Source of the DNA: Janthinobacterium sp. 64
GTDB lineage: Bacteria; Pseudomonadota; Gammaproteobacteria; Burkholderiales; Burkholderiaceae_D
DNA length: 64,000 nt
Assembly: GCF_002813325.1 (NCBI RefSeq)
Contig: NZ_PHUG01000001.1
Location: 5,146,001 to 5,210,000 of the forward strand
Reading direction: 5' to 3'
Shown: in pieces, positions 44,878 to 53,046 of the stretch
How positions within the stretch are numbered: the stretch's first letter is position 1
Layout: every line of letters starts with the position of its first letter
Program-made: the position numbers and the translations under genes
The notes under the pieces: generated by a model
What the model was told of the DNA's origin: nothing
Databases searched by the model: none
The model's input: only the letters and a program-made list of their open reading frames with translations

Positions 44878-46240
44878 CAGGCTGCCCCATCGTTCTCTTG
44901 AAATTATATTGAACACGTCCGGCATTACGGCGGTCCACGTCGACAACTTTGAGATAAATATCCATTGTTACTTTTAAGCTGGCGTGGCCGAGACGAACCT
45001 GAATCTCTTTCCACGGCTCAGTTTCACCGTTGGCTTTTAAATCGTGATAAGTCCAGACGGCAAAGGTATGCCGAAGGTCATGAAAGTGATGTTTTGATAA
45101 ATTTACTCTGTATCGCTCGCTCGTCTCAATATCAATTTTCTCAACCGAATGCGTAATTTTTGCGTCCAAGCATGCTTTTTTGAATTGATATGACAATGAT
45201 GTTGCTCTGACTGCATTACCTGAATGCTCCGCTGAATCAGTGAGATTAACGAACAGGCTTGTCGGACGATTGTATTTCTGACCTTTCGCATTAGCACGTG
45301 TCGTGCCTCTTATAATTGAGGCTTCGCGCTCGTTGTCCAGATAAACCATCAATTCAGGGATAAGGTAGCCAGGCACGAAAACAGTGCGGGGTTTGAGGCG
45401 CTTAGTTTTAACGATGTAGAGCGCAAAAAAGCCATCCTTGCGCTGTTCCTCATCGGCTACTAACCATGCTTGATGCAGGTCACGCAGTTGAAACTCAGTA
45501 AGCGAAGTAACTTCGTCGACGCGCATTCCAGTCCCGATTGCGAGTTCGGACACAATCCTGTCCCTGCTTGGTCTGAGGTCGAATTCACGTTCGCTCGGCA
45601 GCGGACCGAGTTTTAGTTGTATGCGGTGCCACTCGTCATCCGATAACGGTCGAATCGGCTCCCCGTACTCCATCCGTTCTCTGTATTCAGAGACGACGAC
45701 TTCCGCCTTCGCGGAGTCGCTTTCAGGGTCAAATTCGCCTTGATTTATGTCGTGAGAGAGGCGCCCCTTCCTTATTTTGGAAATAACAAATTCGCCGTCG
45801 TACCAGCCCTTTTTCTGGGCATATGCATAGAAGCGCTCTACATAGACCTGACGTCTGGCGATTGTGCTGCTGGCTAGATGTCTGTTTGTCTGCGGACTGA
45901 TGACTTCCTGCATTGTGTCCCGCCAAGCAATGTAATCTGATTCAGCGGCTACGTCCCATGGCTTGCCGACCTCAAGCTTCTTGGTGACAGGGTTGACCCA
46001 CTGGCAGTGGGCTAGGTAGTCGAACCAGTCTCTAAGGTCGTATGCCATGGCGTCAGCCGTGTGTTGCTTCCAATGACGCGGACCACGTTTGAGTTGGGTA
46101 TGTATGAGGTAGAGCAGAGCCGGCTCAATGATTTTCGATTGCTCATCGATGACTAGGAACGGAAAATCTTCTGGAAGTGCATAAGAAAACCAAGGGTTGT
46201 CTTTTGGTAACAGTACAGCTTTGTGAACACTGATAGTCAT
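44870..46240 (-). CDS. ginA: Tyrosine recombinase, first gene of the integration module (GinA-like)
   Basis: 456 aa from ATG 46240. Canonical catalytic boxes are present: GTGMRVDEVTSL near residue 239, KHHFHDLRHTFAVW near 387, VRLGHASLKVTMDIY near 420 with the nucleophile Tyr in DIYLKVV. An N-terminal SAM-like core-binding domain (HWKQHTADAMAYDLRDWFDY) precedes them. The gene starts about 200 bases from the right end and faces inward. The upstream region has a 12-bp direct repeat and the terminal inverted repeat, likely binding sites of this set of recombinases. Confidence 0.88.
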   Translation of the reverse strand: MTISVHKAVLLPKDNPWFSYALPEDFPFLVIDEQSKIIEPALLYLIHTQLKRGPRHWKQHTADAMAYDLRDWFDYLAHCQWVNPVTKKLEVGKPWDVAAESDYIAWRDTMQEVISPQTNRHLASSTIARRQVYVERFYAYAQKKGWYDGEFVISKIRKGRLSHDINQGEFDPESDSAKAEVVVSEYRERMEYGEPIRPLSDDEWHRIQLKLGPLPSEREFDLRPSRDRIVSELAIGTGMRVDEVTSLTEFQLRDLHQAWLVADEEQRKDGFFALYIVKTKRLKPRTVFVPGYLIPELMVYLDNEREASIIRGTTRANAKGQKYNRPTSLFVNLTDSAEHSGNAVRATSLSYQFKKACLDAKITHSVEKIDIETSERYRVNLSKHHFHDLRHTFAVWTYHDLKANGETEPWKEIQVRLGHASLKVTMDIYLKVVDVDRRNAGRVQYNFKRTMGQPDA

Positions 46241-46366
46241 GCAATTTTTTCAATGGCGTAATGAACACAGTGTAATGCCGGAAAGACGTTTCAGCAATGA
46301 ATCAGACGTTAAATGAACAAATTTTCATCGTGAGGATAAATGACGCTTTGTTTATACTCAGTCAAG

Positions 46367-46414
46367 AGGTCAAACGTATAAGCGAAGGTGGCTACAGAGG
46401 ATAGGTCAAACGTA
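46367..46414. repeat. Two direct repeats near the right end
   Basis: AGGTCAAACGTA occurs at 46367-46378 and 46403-46414, with starts 36 bases apart. They lie between ginA and the right terminal repeat, where recombinase arm sites or ginA operators would be expected. No clear copy was seen at the left end. Confidence 0.6.
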
Positions 46415-46442
46415 AACACGTCGTAAAGCTGAGAAAAATTAA

Positions 46443-46465
46443 TGAACAACTCCATCCTACATAAA
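46443..46465 (-). repeat. Right terminal inverted repeat of the island
   Basis: Reverse complement of this segment starts TTTAT, contains ATGGA and ends TGTTCA, matching 2871-2893 at 17 of 23 positions. It ends three bases before the attR core ends. Confidence 0.7.
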
Positions 46466-46468
46466 TAC
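46460..46468 (+). other. Right attachment site (attR core)
   Basis: CATAAATAC partners CATGAATAC at 2861-2869 (AATAC identical). pncB similarity resumes at the next codon ([14 protein letters not shown]). Confidence 0.82.
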
Positions 46469-46990
46469 ATGCAGTCATTCCAGTCCTTCGGCGTGCGCCT
46501 GCGCGACTTTCAAAAGGCGGCACTGGAAGACTGGGTGCAGGAATACCGCGGCGACTTGGGGATAGCCCTGACCGACGTGGTGGGCATGGATGCCTTTTTG
46601 GCCGACTTCGACCTGTATTTCGCCAAGCTGTTCGACGGCTTGCGCCACGATTCGGGCGACCCCGTCGAATGGGGCGAGAAGGCGCTGGCCCATTACGCGG
46701 CCCTGCGCATCGACGCCAATACCAAGCGCCTCGTGTTTTCCGACGGCCTGGACCTGGACAAGGCGTTCGCCCTGTACCGGCATTTCGCCGACCGCATCAT
46801 GACGGGCTTTGGCATCGGCACCAATCTCACCAACGACGTCGGTTTGACGCCGCTCAACATCGTCATGAAACTGGTGCGCTGCAATGGCCAGTCGGTGGCG
46901 AAATTGTCGGATTCGCCCGGCAAGACCCTGTGCAAGGATGAAACCTTCCTCGCGTATTTGCGCCAGGTGTTTCATCACCCTGCGGCATGA
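46469..46990 (+). pseudogene. pncB: Host pncB, 3' part
   Basis: This fragment encodes the last 173 residues of host PncB ([82 protein letters not shown]). A frame could start at ATG 46442, adding nine island-encoded residues, but no good ribosome site is present. It continues host GC-rich codon use and carries no stop or frameshift. Joined to 2201-2869 it rebuilds a full gene. It lacks the N-terminal half, so no activity is expected. Confidence 0.93.
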
Positions 46991-47006
46991 CGGCGGCAGG
47001 GCCGGC

Positions 47007-47031
47007 GCTGACGGCTTAAAAACCCGTCAGC
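47007..47031. terminator. Hairpin after pncB, possible bidirectional terminator
   Basis: GCTGACGG (47007-47014) and CCGTCAGC (47024-47031) form a perfect 8-bp stem with an A-rich loop between two convergent genes. It overlaps the stop codon of the ABM gene and has no proper T-run. Confidence 0.4.
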
Positions 47032-47315
47032 ACGGTGTTCATGTGCTCGACCTGGGGCGGGGCGGCAAAGAATTCGCCGACCAGGCCGCGCCATGCCTGG
47101 AAGTCCTCGCTGCCGCGGAAATGCACGGTGTGGTCTTCCAGGGTGCTCCAGCCGACCACCAGGCGGTAGGCATCGCCATTTTCGATCGAGCGCTCCAGGC
47201 GCATCGATTCGCAGCCGCGCGCGCGCTGGAACAGGGGCACGGCTTTCGCTACAGCCGCTTCGAAGGCGTCATGCGTGGCCGGTTTGATCTGGATGTGGGC
47301 AATTTCATAAATCAT
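47016..47315 (-). CDS. ABM-domain monooxygenase-like protein
   Basis: 99 aa from ATG 47315 (AGTGGAA upstream); the frame to 47357 is unlikely. MIYEIAHIQIKPATHDAFEA begins an antibiotic-biosynthesis-monooxygenase (ABM) ferredoxin-like domain; FQRARGCESMRLERSIEN and YRLVVGWSTLEDHTVHFRGS follow the family pattern, including the His-x-x-His-type segment before FRGS. Such small proteins oxidise quinols or degrade haem; the substrate here is unknown. Host-like GC and convergent to pncB. Confidence 0.78.
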   Translation of the reverse strand: MIYEIAHIQIKPATHDAFEAAVAKAVPLFQRARGCESMRLERSIENGDAYRLVVGWSTLEDHTVHFRGSEDFQAWRGLVGEFFAAPPQVEHMNTVLTGF

Positions 47316-47381
47316 GGCAAGTTCCACTGTGGAATGAAGGAACGCTGATCTTGCCATAATTTCGCCGGGTGGGGGAAGGGG

Positions 47382-47717
47382 TCAGCTTGCCAGCGCAGAT
47401 GTGCCTGCGCCTGGCCGCCGCCCACCCGCGTGGCTGGCCGTGCGCTGTTCGATGTCGCAGCCATTGCAAGCCTGCACGATGGCGTGCGCCCGTTCCTGCT
47501 CTTGTGGCGTGCCGATGGCCACGATGAGGCGGAACATGCCGCGCCACACCGCCTTGCCTTGGACGGGCACGGCTTCGTCGTCGACCGTGTCGAGCTGCAC
47601 GGCGTGCGCGGCGAAGCCATCGTCGAGCAGGGCGCTGCGGGCCTGCTGCGCATCGCTGAAATGGTCGAAGATACGGATCAGGGCGGGTGAAAGTAGGGGG
47701 CTGGTGGCGGTGTGCAT
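47382..47717 (-). CDS. Hypothetical protein, 111 aa
   Basis: Three overlapping frames exist; the one starting MHTATSPLLSPALIRIFDHF at 47717 has the best protein character. The segment HFSDAQQARSALLDDGFAAH recalls stress-protein domains that bind partner proteins through an Ala/Asp-rich helix (general-stress YflT-like). The C-terminus is Gly/Ala-rich. No ribosome site stands out. Moderate confidence only. Confidence 0.55.
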   Translation of the reverse strand: MHTATSPLLSPALIRIFDHFSDAQQARSALLDDGFAAHAVQLDTVDDEAVPVQGKAVWRGMFRLIVAIGTPQEQERAHAIVQACNGCDIEQRTASHAGGRRPGAGTSALAS

Positions 47718-47888
47718 GGCCAGGCTTTCAGGTAGGGGTATCCGGGTTGGACCTGCCAGCCTGTAAATAATTCTGCCTCAGCCTGTAAAATCCTCGATCA
47801 AGGCGCGAAAATTTGATAAATATCCAGTATGGCTGCCAAGTCGCGCTAAGATACGCCTTGCGGGATCAATCTTTCATAGGAGAACTAA

Positions 47889-48470
47889 ATGGCAGCGAAG
47901 AAAATTCTGTTTTTGACCGGCGATTTTGCAGAAGATTATGAAACGATGGTGCCATTCCAGGCCCTGCTGATGCTCGGTCATACCGTGCATGCCGTTTGTC
48001 CCGGCAAGAAAAGCGGCGAGACGATCAAGACGGCCATCCACGATTTCGAGGGCGACCAGACCTACACGGAAAAGCCGGGCCATCTGTTCACCCTGAACGC
48101 CAGCTTCGACGAGATCGATCCGGCCGACTATGACGCGGTGATGATCGCCGGCGGCCGCGCGCCAGAATACCTGCGCCTGAACGAGAAAGTCATCGCCGCC
48201 GTGCGCCATTTCGCCGAAGCGGGCAAGCCCGTCGCGGCCGTGTGCCACGGCGCGCAATTGCTGGCCGCCGCCGATGTCATCCGTGGCAAGCGCATTTCCG
48301 CCTATCCCGCCTGCGCGCCGGAAGTCAAACTGGCGGGCGGCACGTATGCCGACATCGCCGTCACGGACGCCGTCACCGATGGCCAGTTCGTCACGGCACC
48401 CGCCTGGCCCGCGCATCCGGCCTGGCTGGCGCAGTTCGTCAAGCTGCTCGGCACCGAGATCCGTTTGTAA
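47889..48470 (+). CDS. DJ-1/PfpI family protein
   Basis: 193 aa from ATG 47889 with AGGAGA upstream. The nucleophile elbow [13 protein letters not shown] supplies the reactive Cys, and the acidic partner is in the GDFAEDYE segment near the N-terminus. [18 protein letters not shown] is the usual family loop. Members act as glyoxalase III, deglycase, chaperone or protease-like proteins; the precise role is not decided. A hairpin terminator follows its stop. Confidence 0.85.
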   Translation: MAAKKILFLTGDFAEDYETMVPFQALLMLGHTVHAVCPGKKSGETIKTAIHDFEGDQTYTEKPGHLFTLNASFDEIDPADYDAVMIAGGRAPEYLRLNEKVIAAVRHFAEAGKPVAAVCHGAQLLAAADVIRGKRISAYPACAPEVKLAGGTYADIAVTDAVTDGQFVTAPAWPAHPAWLAQFVKLLGTEIRL

Positions 48471-48490
48471 CCCGTTTGTAACCTTTACCA

Positions 48491-48518
48491 GCCCGGCAGG
48501 CCGCAGCGCTTGCCGGGC
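48491..48518 (+). terminator. Candidate intrinsic terminator after the DJ-1/PfpI gene
   Basis: GCCCGGCA (48491-48498) pairs with TGCCGGGC (48511-48518), an 8-bp GC-rich stem with a 12-base loop, followed by GCACCACTTTTC. The T-tract is short. Confidence 0.5.
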
Positions 48519-48545
48519 GCACCACTTTTCAGATTCGAGTTCTTC

Positions 48546-49778
48546 ATGCATGCGCCGCGCAGTCAACCTTCCCGCAAACAACTTCCAGCGTCGCGCTGGC
48601 GCCAGCGCCGCCTGGCGCAAGCCGCATCGGGCCTGAGCGCCGCGCAGGAACGCCAGCTGGCCACCCTGCATGAGATTTCCACCCTGCTGGCGGGCCAGCA
48701 CGCCATCGATGCGCTGTGCCGTGGCTTCCTGCGCCACGTGATGCAGTTCGCGCAGGCCGAAGGCGGCACCGTGCGCATCCTCGATCCGCAGAACGATACC
48801 GTGCACATCATCGTGCATGAGGGCATTTCGGACGCCATGGTGGAAGAGGAACACTGCATCCGCAATAACGATTGCCTGTGTGGCGCTGCCGTGGCGCAGG
48901 GCGTGATCCAGATCCGCGATTTCCGCCAGGTCGATGCGCTGCAGCGCTTCCGCTGCCAGGATGAAGGGTTTATCGCCATCGCCGTCTTTCCCATCCTCGC
49001 GCGCGAGCAGGTGGTGGGCAGTTTTTCGCTGCACTTTGCGCGGCCGCAAGCGGCCCATGCGCAGCAGCAGGGCTGGCTGGAAACCCTGGGCCAGAGCCTG
49101 GGCATCGCCATTGAAAACCAGCGCCTGATTGCGCGCGAAAAGGAATTCGCCGTGGCGCGCGAACGCAGCCTGCTGGCCGAAGGCTTGCATGACAGCATTG
49201 CGCAAAGCCTCAATTTCATCAGCCTGCAAGTACAGATGCTCGACGATTCCGTGCGCCGGGGCCAGCTCGACGAAGCGGCTGAAGTGTTGCCGCTGATGCG
49301 CATGGGCGTCGAGCAAAGCTACCAGGACGTGCGTGAATTGCTGGTCAATTTCCGCACGCGCTGGCATGGCAGCGACCTGGAAAGCAAACTGTCCGAAGTG
49401 CTGGCCAAGTTCGAGCTGCAGACGGGCGTCGTCGGCACCCTGGAGATGAGCGGCAACGGCGCGCCGCTGGCGCCGGAGCAGCAGTTGCAGATCCTGTTCA
49501 TCGTGCAGGAAGCGCTGTCGAATATCCGTAAGCACGCGCAGGCGAGCAACGTGGCCCTGCGCGTGGACAACGGGCGCGATTTTGCGCTGCAGGTGCGCGA
49601 CGATGGCGAAGGCTTCGCCGCCAACCTGCGCGACAAGAAAACGGAATTGCAGATTGGCTTGCGTATCATGCAGGAACGGGCCGAGCGGCTCGGTGCGCAA
49701 TTTGCCATCGACAGCACGCCCGGCGGCGGCACGACGATCTCGCTGGCCTTGCCGGCAGCCCGGCGCCAGGCCGCGTAA
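48546..49778 (+). CDS. NarX-type sensor histidine kinase without membrane segments
   Basis: 410 aa. A GAF domain spans about residues 45-190 (GGTVRILDPQNDTVHIIVH, NDCLCGAAVAQGV with two cysteines). The HisKA_3 box follows (AEGLHDSIAQSLNFISLQVQ, phospho-His near 216) and then a HATPase_c domain (VQEALSNIRKHAQASNV, VRDDGEGFA, GLRIMQERA). It lacks HAMP and transmembrane segments, so it senses a cytoplasmic signal; the CLC pair in the GAF domain might bind a metal or nitrogen oxide. It is followed after 38 bases by its response-regulator gene. The long opposite-strand frame is a GC-driven shadow. Confidence 0.88.
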   Translation: MHAPRSQPSRKQLPASRWRQRRLAQAASGLSAAQERQLATLHEISTLLAGQHAIDALCRGFLRHVMQFAQAEGGTVRILDPQNDTVHIIVHEGISDAMVEEEHCIRNNDCLCGAAVAQGVIQIRDFRQVDALQRFRCQDEGFIAIAVFPILAREQVVGSFSLHFARPQAAHAQQQGWLETLGQSLGIAIENQRLIAREKEFAVARERSLLAEGLHDSIAQSLNFISLQVQMLDDSVRRGQLDEAAEVLPLMRMGVEQSYQDVRELLVNFRTRWHGSDLESKLSEVLAKFELQTGVVGTLEMSGNGAPLAPEQQLQILFIVQEALSNIRKHAQASNVALRVDNGRDFALQVRDDGEGFAANLRDKKTELQIGLRIMQERAERLGAQFAIDSTPGGGTTISLALPAARRQAA

Positions 49779-49816
49779 CAGAAGATTCATTCTTACCAGG
49801 TAAAAGATACAAATAC

Positions 49817-50464
49817 GTGAACGCTCCAATCAAAATCCTGCTGGTCGACGACCACACCTTGCTGCGCAGCGGCGTCAAGCTGCTGCTGCAGCGCAATCCT
49901 CTATTCCAGGTGGTGGGCGAGGCATCGAACGGGCTCGACGGCGTGCGCCTGACGGCCGAACTGCAGCCCGACGTGGTGCTGATGGACTTGAACATGCCCG
50001 GCGTGACGGGTGTCGAGGCGCTGCAGCTGATCTTGCAGGACATGCCGCAGATGGTGGTGCTGATGCTGACCGTGTCCGAAAACGCGGCCGACCTGGGCGC
50101 GGCCCTGCGCGCGGGCGCGCGCGGCTATTTGCTGAAAAATATCGAAGCCGAGCAGCTGGGCCAGGCCATCTGCCGCGCCGCCGCCGGCGAATCCGTGATC
50201 GCCGACGCCATGACGGCCAAGCTGGTGTCGCAATTTCGCGCGGGGCAGAACGCGCCCCAGGCCGACTACGACAAACTGACGCCGCGCGAACGCGAAGCGA
50301 TGGCTTGCCTGGCGCAAGGGCTGAGCAACAAGGAAATCGCGCGCCAGCTCGACGTGGCCGAAAGCACGGTGAAAATCCACGTGCAAAACATCCTCAAAAA
50401 GCTTAAGCTCAGCAGCCGTGTGCAGATCGCCGTCTATGCGGTGGAGCGCGAACTGGGTAAATAA
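49817..50464 (+). CDS. NarL-family response regulator
   Basis: 215 aa from GTG 49817. The receiver domain has the acidic pair in LLVDDHTLLR, phospho-acceptor Asp in VVLMDLNMPG near 56, and the conserved Thr and Lys in MLTVSEN and LLKNIEAE. The LuxR/NarL HTH is TPREREAMACLAQGLSNKEI followed by VAESTVKIHVQNILKK. It forms a pair with the preceding kinase. A strong inverted repeat follows the stop. A nitrate or nitric-oxide response is possible by analogy with NarXL, but not proven. Confidence 0.9.
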   Translation: MNAPIKILLVDDHTLLRSGVKLLLQRNPLFQVVGEASNGLDGVRLTAELQPDVVLMDLNMPGVTGVEALQLILQDMPQMVVLMLTVSENAADLGAALRAGARGYLLKNIEAEQLGQAICRAAAGESVIADAMTAKLVSQFRAGQNAPQADYDKLTPREREAMACLAQGLSNKEIARQLDVAESTVKIHVQNILKKLKLSSRVQIAVYAVERELGK

Positions 50465-50466
50465 AT

Positions 50467-50513
50467 ATCAAACAATGCGCAAATAAATGGCAAAAAATGC
50501 GCGATTGTTTGAT
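50467..50513. terminator. Inverted repeat after the response regulator
   Basis: ATCAAACAAT (50467-50476) and ATTGTTTGAT (50504-50513) are perfect 10-bp inverted arms, extended by GCGC on both sides around an A-rich loop. No T-run follows. It could stop transcription or bind the Fnr-like regulator encoded downstream (TTGAT half sites are present). Confidence 0.45.
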
Positions 50514-50619
50514 CTGCATGGCGTTCCGGCCTAGACAACCCTAGTTCCTTTGACGTATGGCCTTGACGGTGCCTGCGCATTACACTCTTAGTCATTCGCT
50601 AATCTAATAAGAGAGTGTC

Positions 50620-51315
50620 ATGCATAAGGTCAACGTCGATGGCTTGCTATCGAGCCAGGCTCTGTTCCGCCATATTTCCCCTTCGCAATTAGAGCAATTG
50701 CGCCAGGATGTCGTGCGCGTCGAAGTGGAAAAAGGCAAAGTGCTGTTCCGCAAGGGCGAAGTGGCGGAAGGCGCCTATGTGGTGGTCTTCGGCCTCGTCA
50801 AGCTGAGCGTGTTTTCCATGGAAGGTACCGACAAGGTACTGGAACTGATCCGTCCGGGCCAGAGCTTCGGCGAAGCCATGATTTTCCTCGATGAACCGTA
50901 TCCGTTCTGCGCCGAAGCGCTCGAGCACTGCCTGCTGCTGCGCATCCCGCCGCACGCGCTGCTGCGCCTGCTGGACCAGTCGCCGCGCATCGCACGCCAG
51001 ATGATGAACAGCCTGTCGCACCACCTGATGGGTTTTATCCGCAACGTGGAACGCTGCTCCGTGCAAAACGCCACCCAGCGCGTGGTCGAATACCTGCTGC
51101 AGGCGTCGGACCAGCAGCGCTCGAACGAGGTCAAGCTGGACCTGAAGAAAAGTCTGCTGGCATCGTTCCTGAACCTGGCGCCCGCCACCCTGTCGCGCGT
51201 GCTGCACCAGTTGACGGACTTGCACCTGATTAAAGTCAGCGGTTCGCTGATCCAGATCCAGCCCGACGCATTGAAGACGTATCGCCATGGTTCCGCCACG
51301 GCCATGCTGAACTAA
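50620..51315 (+). CDS. Crp/Fnr-family transcription regulator (Dnr-like)
   Basis: 231 aa from ATG 50620. The cyclic-nucleotide-binding fold is clear (VRVEVEKGKVLFRKGEVAEG, DKVLELIRPGQSFGEAMIFL), and the winged HTH near the C-terminus is SLLASFLNLAPATLSRVLHQ. No cysteine cluster typical of Fe-S Fnr is visible, so the Dnr/NnrR type that senses NO through haem is possible. It lies next to the NarX/NarL-like pair, and the group may control denitrification or low-oxygen genes elsewhere. Confidence 0.85.
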   Translation: MHKVNVDGLLSSQALFRHISPSQLEQLRQDVVRVEVEKGKVLFRKGEVAEGAYVVVFGLVKLSVFSMEGTDKVLELIRPGQSFGEAMIFLDEPYPFCAEALEHCLLLRIPPHALLRLLDQSPRIARQMMNSLSHHLMGFIRNVERCSVQNATQRVVEYLLQASDQQRSNEVKLDLKKSLLASFLNLAPATLSRVLHQLTDLHLIKVSGSLIQIQPDALKTYRHGSATAMLN

Positions 51316-52502
51316 GTTTTTTCAGCAGGCAAGGTCAGCCGCCAGAACAGCAGGGCGAGCAAGCTGACCGCCGCGCCCAGCGCGCACACCGCATGCCAGC
51401 CCGCCAGCGCATACGCGCTGGTGGCGGCAATCGCCCCGAGTCCGCTTCCCACCGCATAAAACAGCATGTAGCACGCCACCAGGCGGCTGTGCGCGTCGCT
51501 ATCGTCCTTGAAAATCAGACTCTGGTTCGTCACGTGGATGGCCTGGCCCGCCAGGTCCAGCGCGATGATGCCGACGATTAAGGGCCACAGGGCCGCGCTC
51601 GCAAAGCTCAGTGGCAGCCACGCGGCCAGCAACAGCAACAGGGCCGCACCCGTCGTCCACTGTGCGCGGCCCTTGTCGGCCAATGCTCCCGCACGCGCCG
51701 CGCCCAGCGCGCCGATCACGCCGACCAGACCAAACGCGCCGATGGCCGCATGGCTGTAGCCTTGCGCCGTCAGGGGCAGCACCAGGGCGCTCCAGAAAAT
51801 ATTGAAGACGGCAAACATCAGCAAGGCCAGCATGCCCCGCACGCGCAGCACTTTGTTGTGCAGCAGCATGTCCAGCATGGAAGCGAGCAGGGCGCCATAC
51901 GCCAGCCGTTGATTGGATGGCTGCGCCGGCGGCAGCTTGCGCCACAGCAGCAACAGCAGAGCGCAGGCGATGGCCGCCGAGACGAAATACACGGCGCGCC
52001 AGTCGGCCAGATCGGCCACCACGCCGGACAGGGTGCGCGCCAGCAGCAAGCCGATCACCACGCCACCCTGCGCCATGCCGACGACTCTTCCCCGCTCATG
52101 GCTGGCCGCCGCGCTGGCCGCATAGGCGATCAAGCCCTGCGTCATGGCCGTGCCCAGCAAGCCCACCAGCAGCATGCCGCCCAGCAAGGCGGCCGTGGAA
52201 CGGGCGCAGCCCAGCGCCGCCAGGGTGATGGCCAGCATGCCCAGCTGGAACAGGGTCAGGCGGCGCCGGTTCAGCATGTCGCCCAGGGGCACGAGCAGCA
52301 GCAGGGCCAGCGCGCAGCCGATCTGCGTGGCCGTGATGACCATGCCGCTGGCCGCCTCCGTCATGCCGAATTCGTGCGCCAGGGTGGCGAGCAAGGGCTG
52401 GGCGTAATACACATTGGCCACGCTGAGGCCGGCCGCCGTGGCAAACAGCCAGACGAGGGTAGGAGGAAGTGCTGTCGTGATGGGAGTTGTCGTATCGCGC
52501 AT
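51312..52502 (-). CDS. MFS transporter, drug-efflux type
   Basis: 396 aa from ATG 52502, with about twelve hydrophobic segments. The family motif between helices 2 and 3 appears as PLGDMLNRRRLTL, and YYAQPLLATLAHEFGM is typical of the YwfA/YnfM-like MFS group. The product sits in the inner membrane and probably exports small compounds by proton antiport. The gene converges on the Crp/Fnr gene with a four-base overlap and diverges from an HxlR regulator, which is the likely controller. Confidence 0.88.
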   Translation of the reverse strand: MRDTTTPITTALPPTLVWLFATAAGLSVANVYYAQPLLATLAHEFGMTEAASGMVITATQIGCALALLLLVPLGDMLNRRRLTLFQLGMLAITLAALGCARSTAALLGGMLLVGLLGTAMTQGLIAYAASAAASHERGRVVGMAQGGVVIGLLLARTLSGVVADLADWRAVYFVSAAIACALLLLLWRKLPPAQPSNQRLAYGALLASMLDMLLHNKVLRVRGMLALLMFAVFNIFWSALVLPLTAQGYSHAAIGAFGLVGVIGALGAARAGALADKGRAQWTTGAALLLLLAAWLPLSFASAALWPLIVGIIALDLAGQAIHVTNQSLIFKDDSDAHSRLVACYMLFYAVGSGLGAIAATSAYALAGWHAVCALGAAVSLLALLFWRLTLPAEKT

Positions 52503-52517
52503 GGGAGGTCAATTAAG

Positions 52518-52536
52518 TGGTTTCAAATTAAAACCA
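52518..52536. promoter_or_regulatory. Dyad between the divergent MFS and HxlR genes
   Basis: TGGTTT (52518-52523) and AAACCA (52531-52536) flank a 7-base AT centre in the 85-base divergent promoter region. A regulator binding here could act on both genes. Confidence 0.35.
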
Positions 52537-52587
52537 GTTGGAGTCTACGCCGGGAAGTTTTAAAATGCAACCAGTCAATCCTGGAGT

Positions 52588-53046
52588 ATGCCCGTGGCCA
52601 AGCGCAAGAGCCTGAAAACCGATCCCTGTCCCGTGGCGCGCGCGCTTGACGTGATCGGCGAGCGCTGGTCGCTGCTGATCGTGCGCGACGCCTTCGACGG
52701 CATGCGCAGGTTCGGAGAGTTCCAGAAAAGCCTGGGCGTGGCGAAGAACATCCTGGCCGACCGCCTGTACACCCTGGTGGAAGAGGGCATTTTTACGGTC
52801 GCCCCCGCCTCGGACGGCACGGCCTACCAGCAATACGTGCTCACGCCCAAGGGGCTGGCGCTGTTTCCCGTCGTCGTCGGCTTGCGCCAGTGGAGCGAGG
52901 CGCAATTGTTTGAACCAGGCGAAGCGCATTCCACCCTGCTGCAACGCGGCTCGGGCTTGCCCGTGCGCAGGATCGACGTGCTGGCCGAGGATGGCCGCGT
53001 GTTGCAGGCGGACGACACGGTCGTGCACAAGGTGTCGCCGCAATGA
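52588..53046 (+). CDS. HxlR-family transcription regulator
   Basis: 152 aa from ATG 52588 with GGAG just upstream. The winged-helix HxlR signature is complete: CPVARALDVIGERWSLLIVR, RRFGEFQKSLGVAKNILADR and LYTLVEEGIF, then YVLTPKGLALFPV. Such regulators sense quinones, aldehydes or redox state. The stop overlaps the next start (ATGA), so it is cotranscribed with the amino-acid dehydrogenase gene, and it diverges from the MFS exporter. Confidence 0.9.
   Translation: MPVAKRKSLKTDPCPVARALDVIGERWSLLIVRDAFDGMRRFGEFQKSLGVAKNILADRLYTLVEEGIFTVAPASDGTAYQQYVLTPKGLALFPVVVGLRQWSEAQLFEPGEAHSTLLQRGSGLPVRRIDVLAEDGRVLQADDTVVHKVSPQ

Larger units (their letters stand above)
2870..46468. mobile_element. GInt-type genomic island inserted in pncB, carrying a replacement pncB
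   Basis: About 43.6 kb of mosaic, mostly lower-GC DNA separates the two halves of host pncB. The right end carries a recombinase module of four genes reading inward (46240 to 40127), arranged like the ginABCD module of GInt islands: a 456-aa tyrosine recombinase, a 669-aa protein, a 746-aa recombinase and a 167-aa HTH protein, with overlapping or nearly touching ends. Imperfect inverted repeats lie at 2871-2893 and 46443-46465. A full-length diverged pncB starts 142 bases inside the left end. Both host fragments are free of frameshifts, which suggests a recent or still excisable insertion. Cargo is largely defence and DNA-damage genes. No conjugation genes are visible. Confidence 0.88.

Noticed and set aside
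40127..46240. RIT (recombinase in trio) element
   Set aside because: RIT elements have three recombinases of more similar size and no small HTH/coiled-coil gene; the 456/669/746/167-aa set fits ginABCD better.
47874..49829. 651-codon open frame on the minus strand
   Set aside because: It lies opposite the DJ-1/PfpI and histidine kinase genes, has no known domain, and is Arg/Gln/Ala-rich as expected from the reverse of GC-rich coding DNA.
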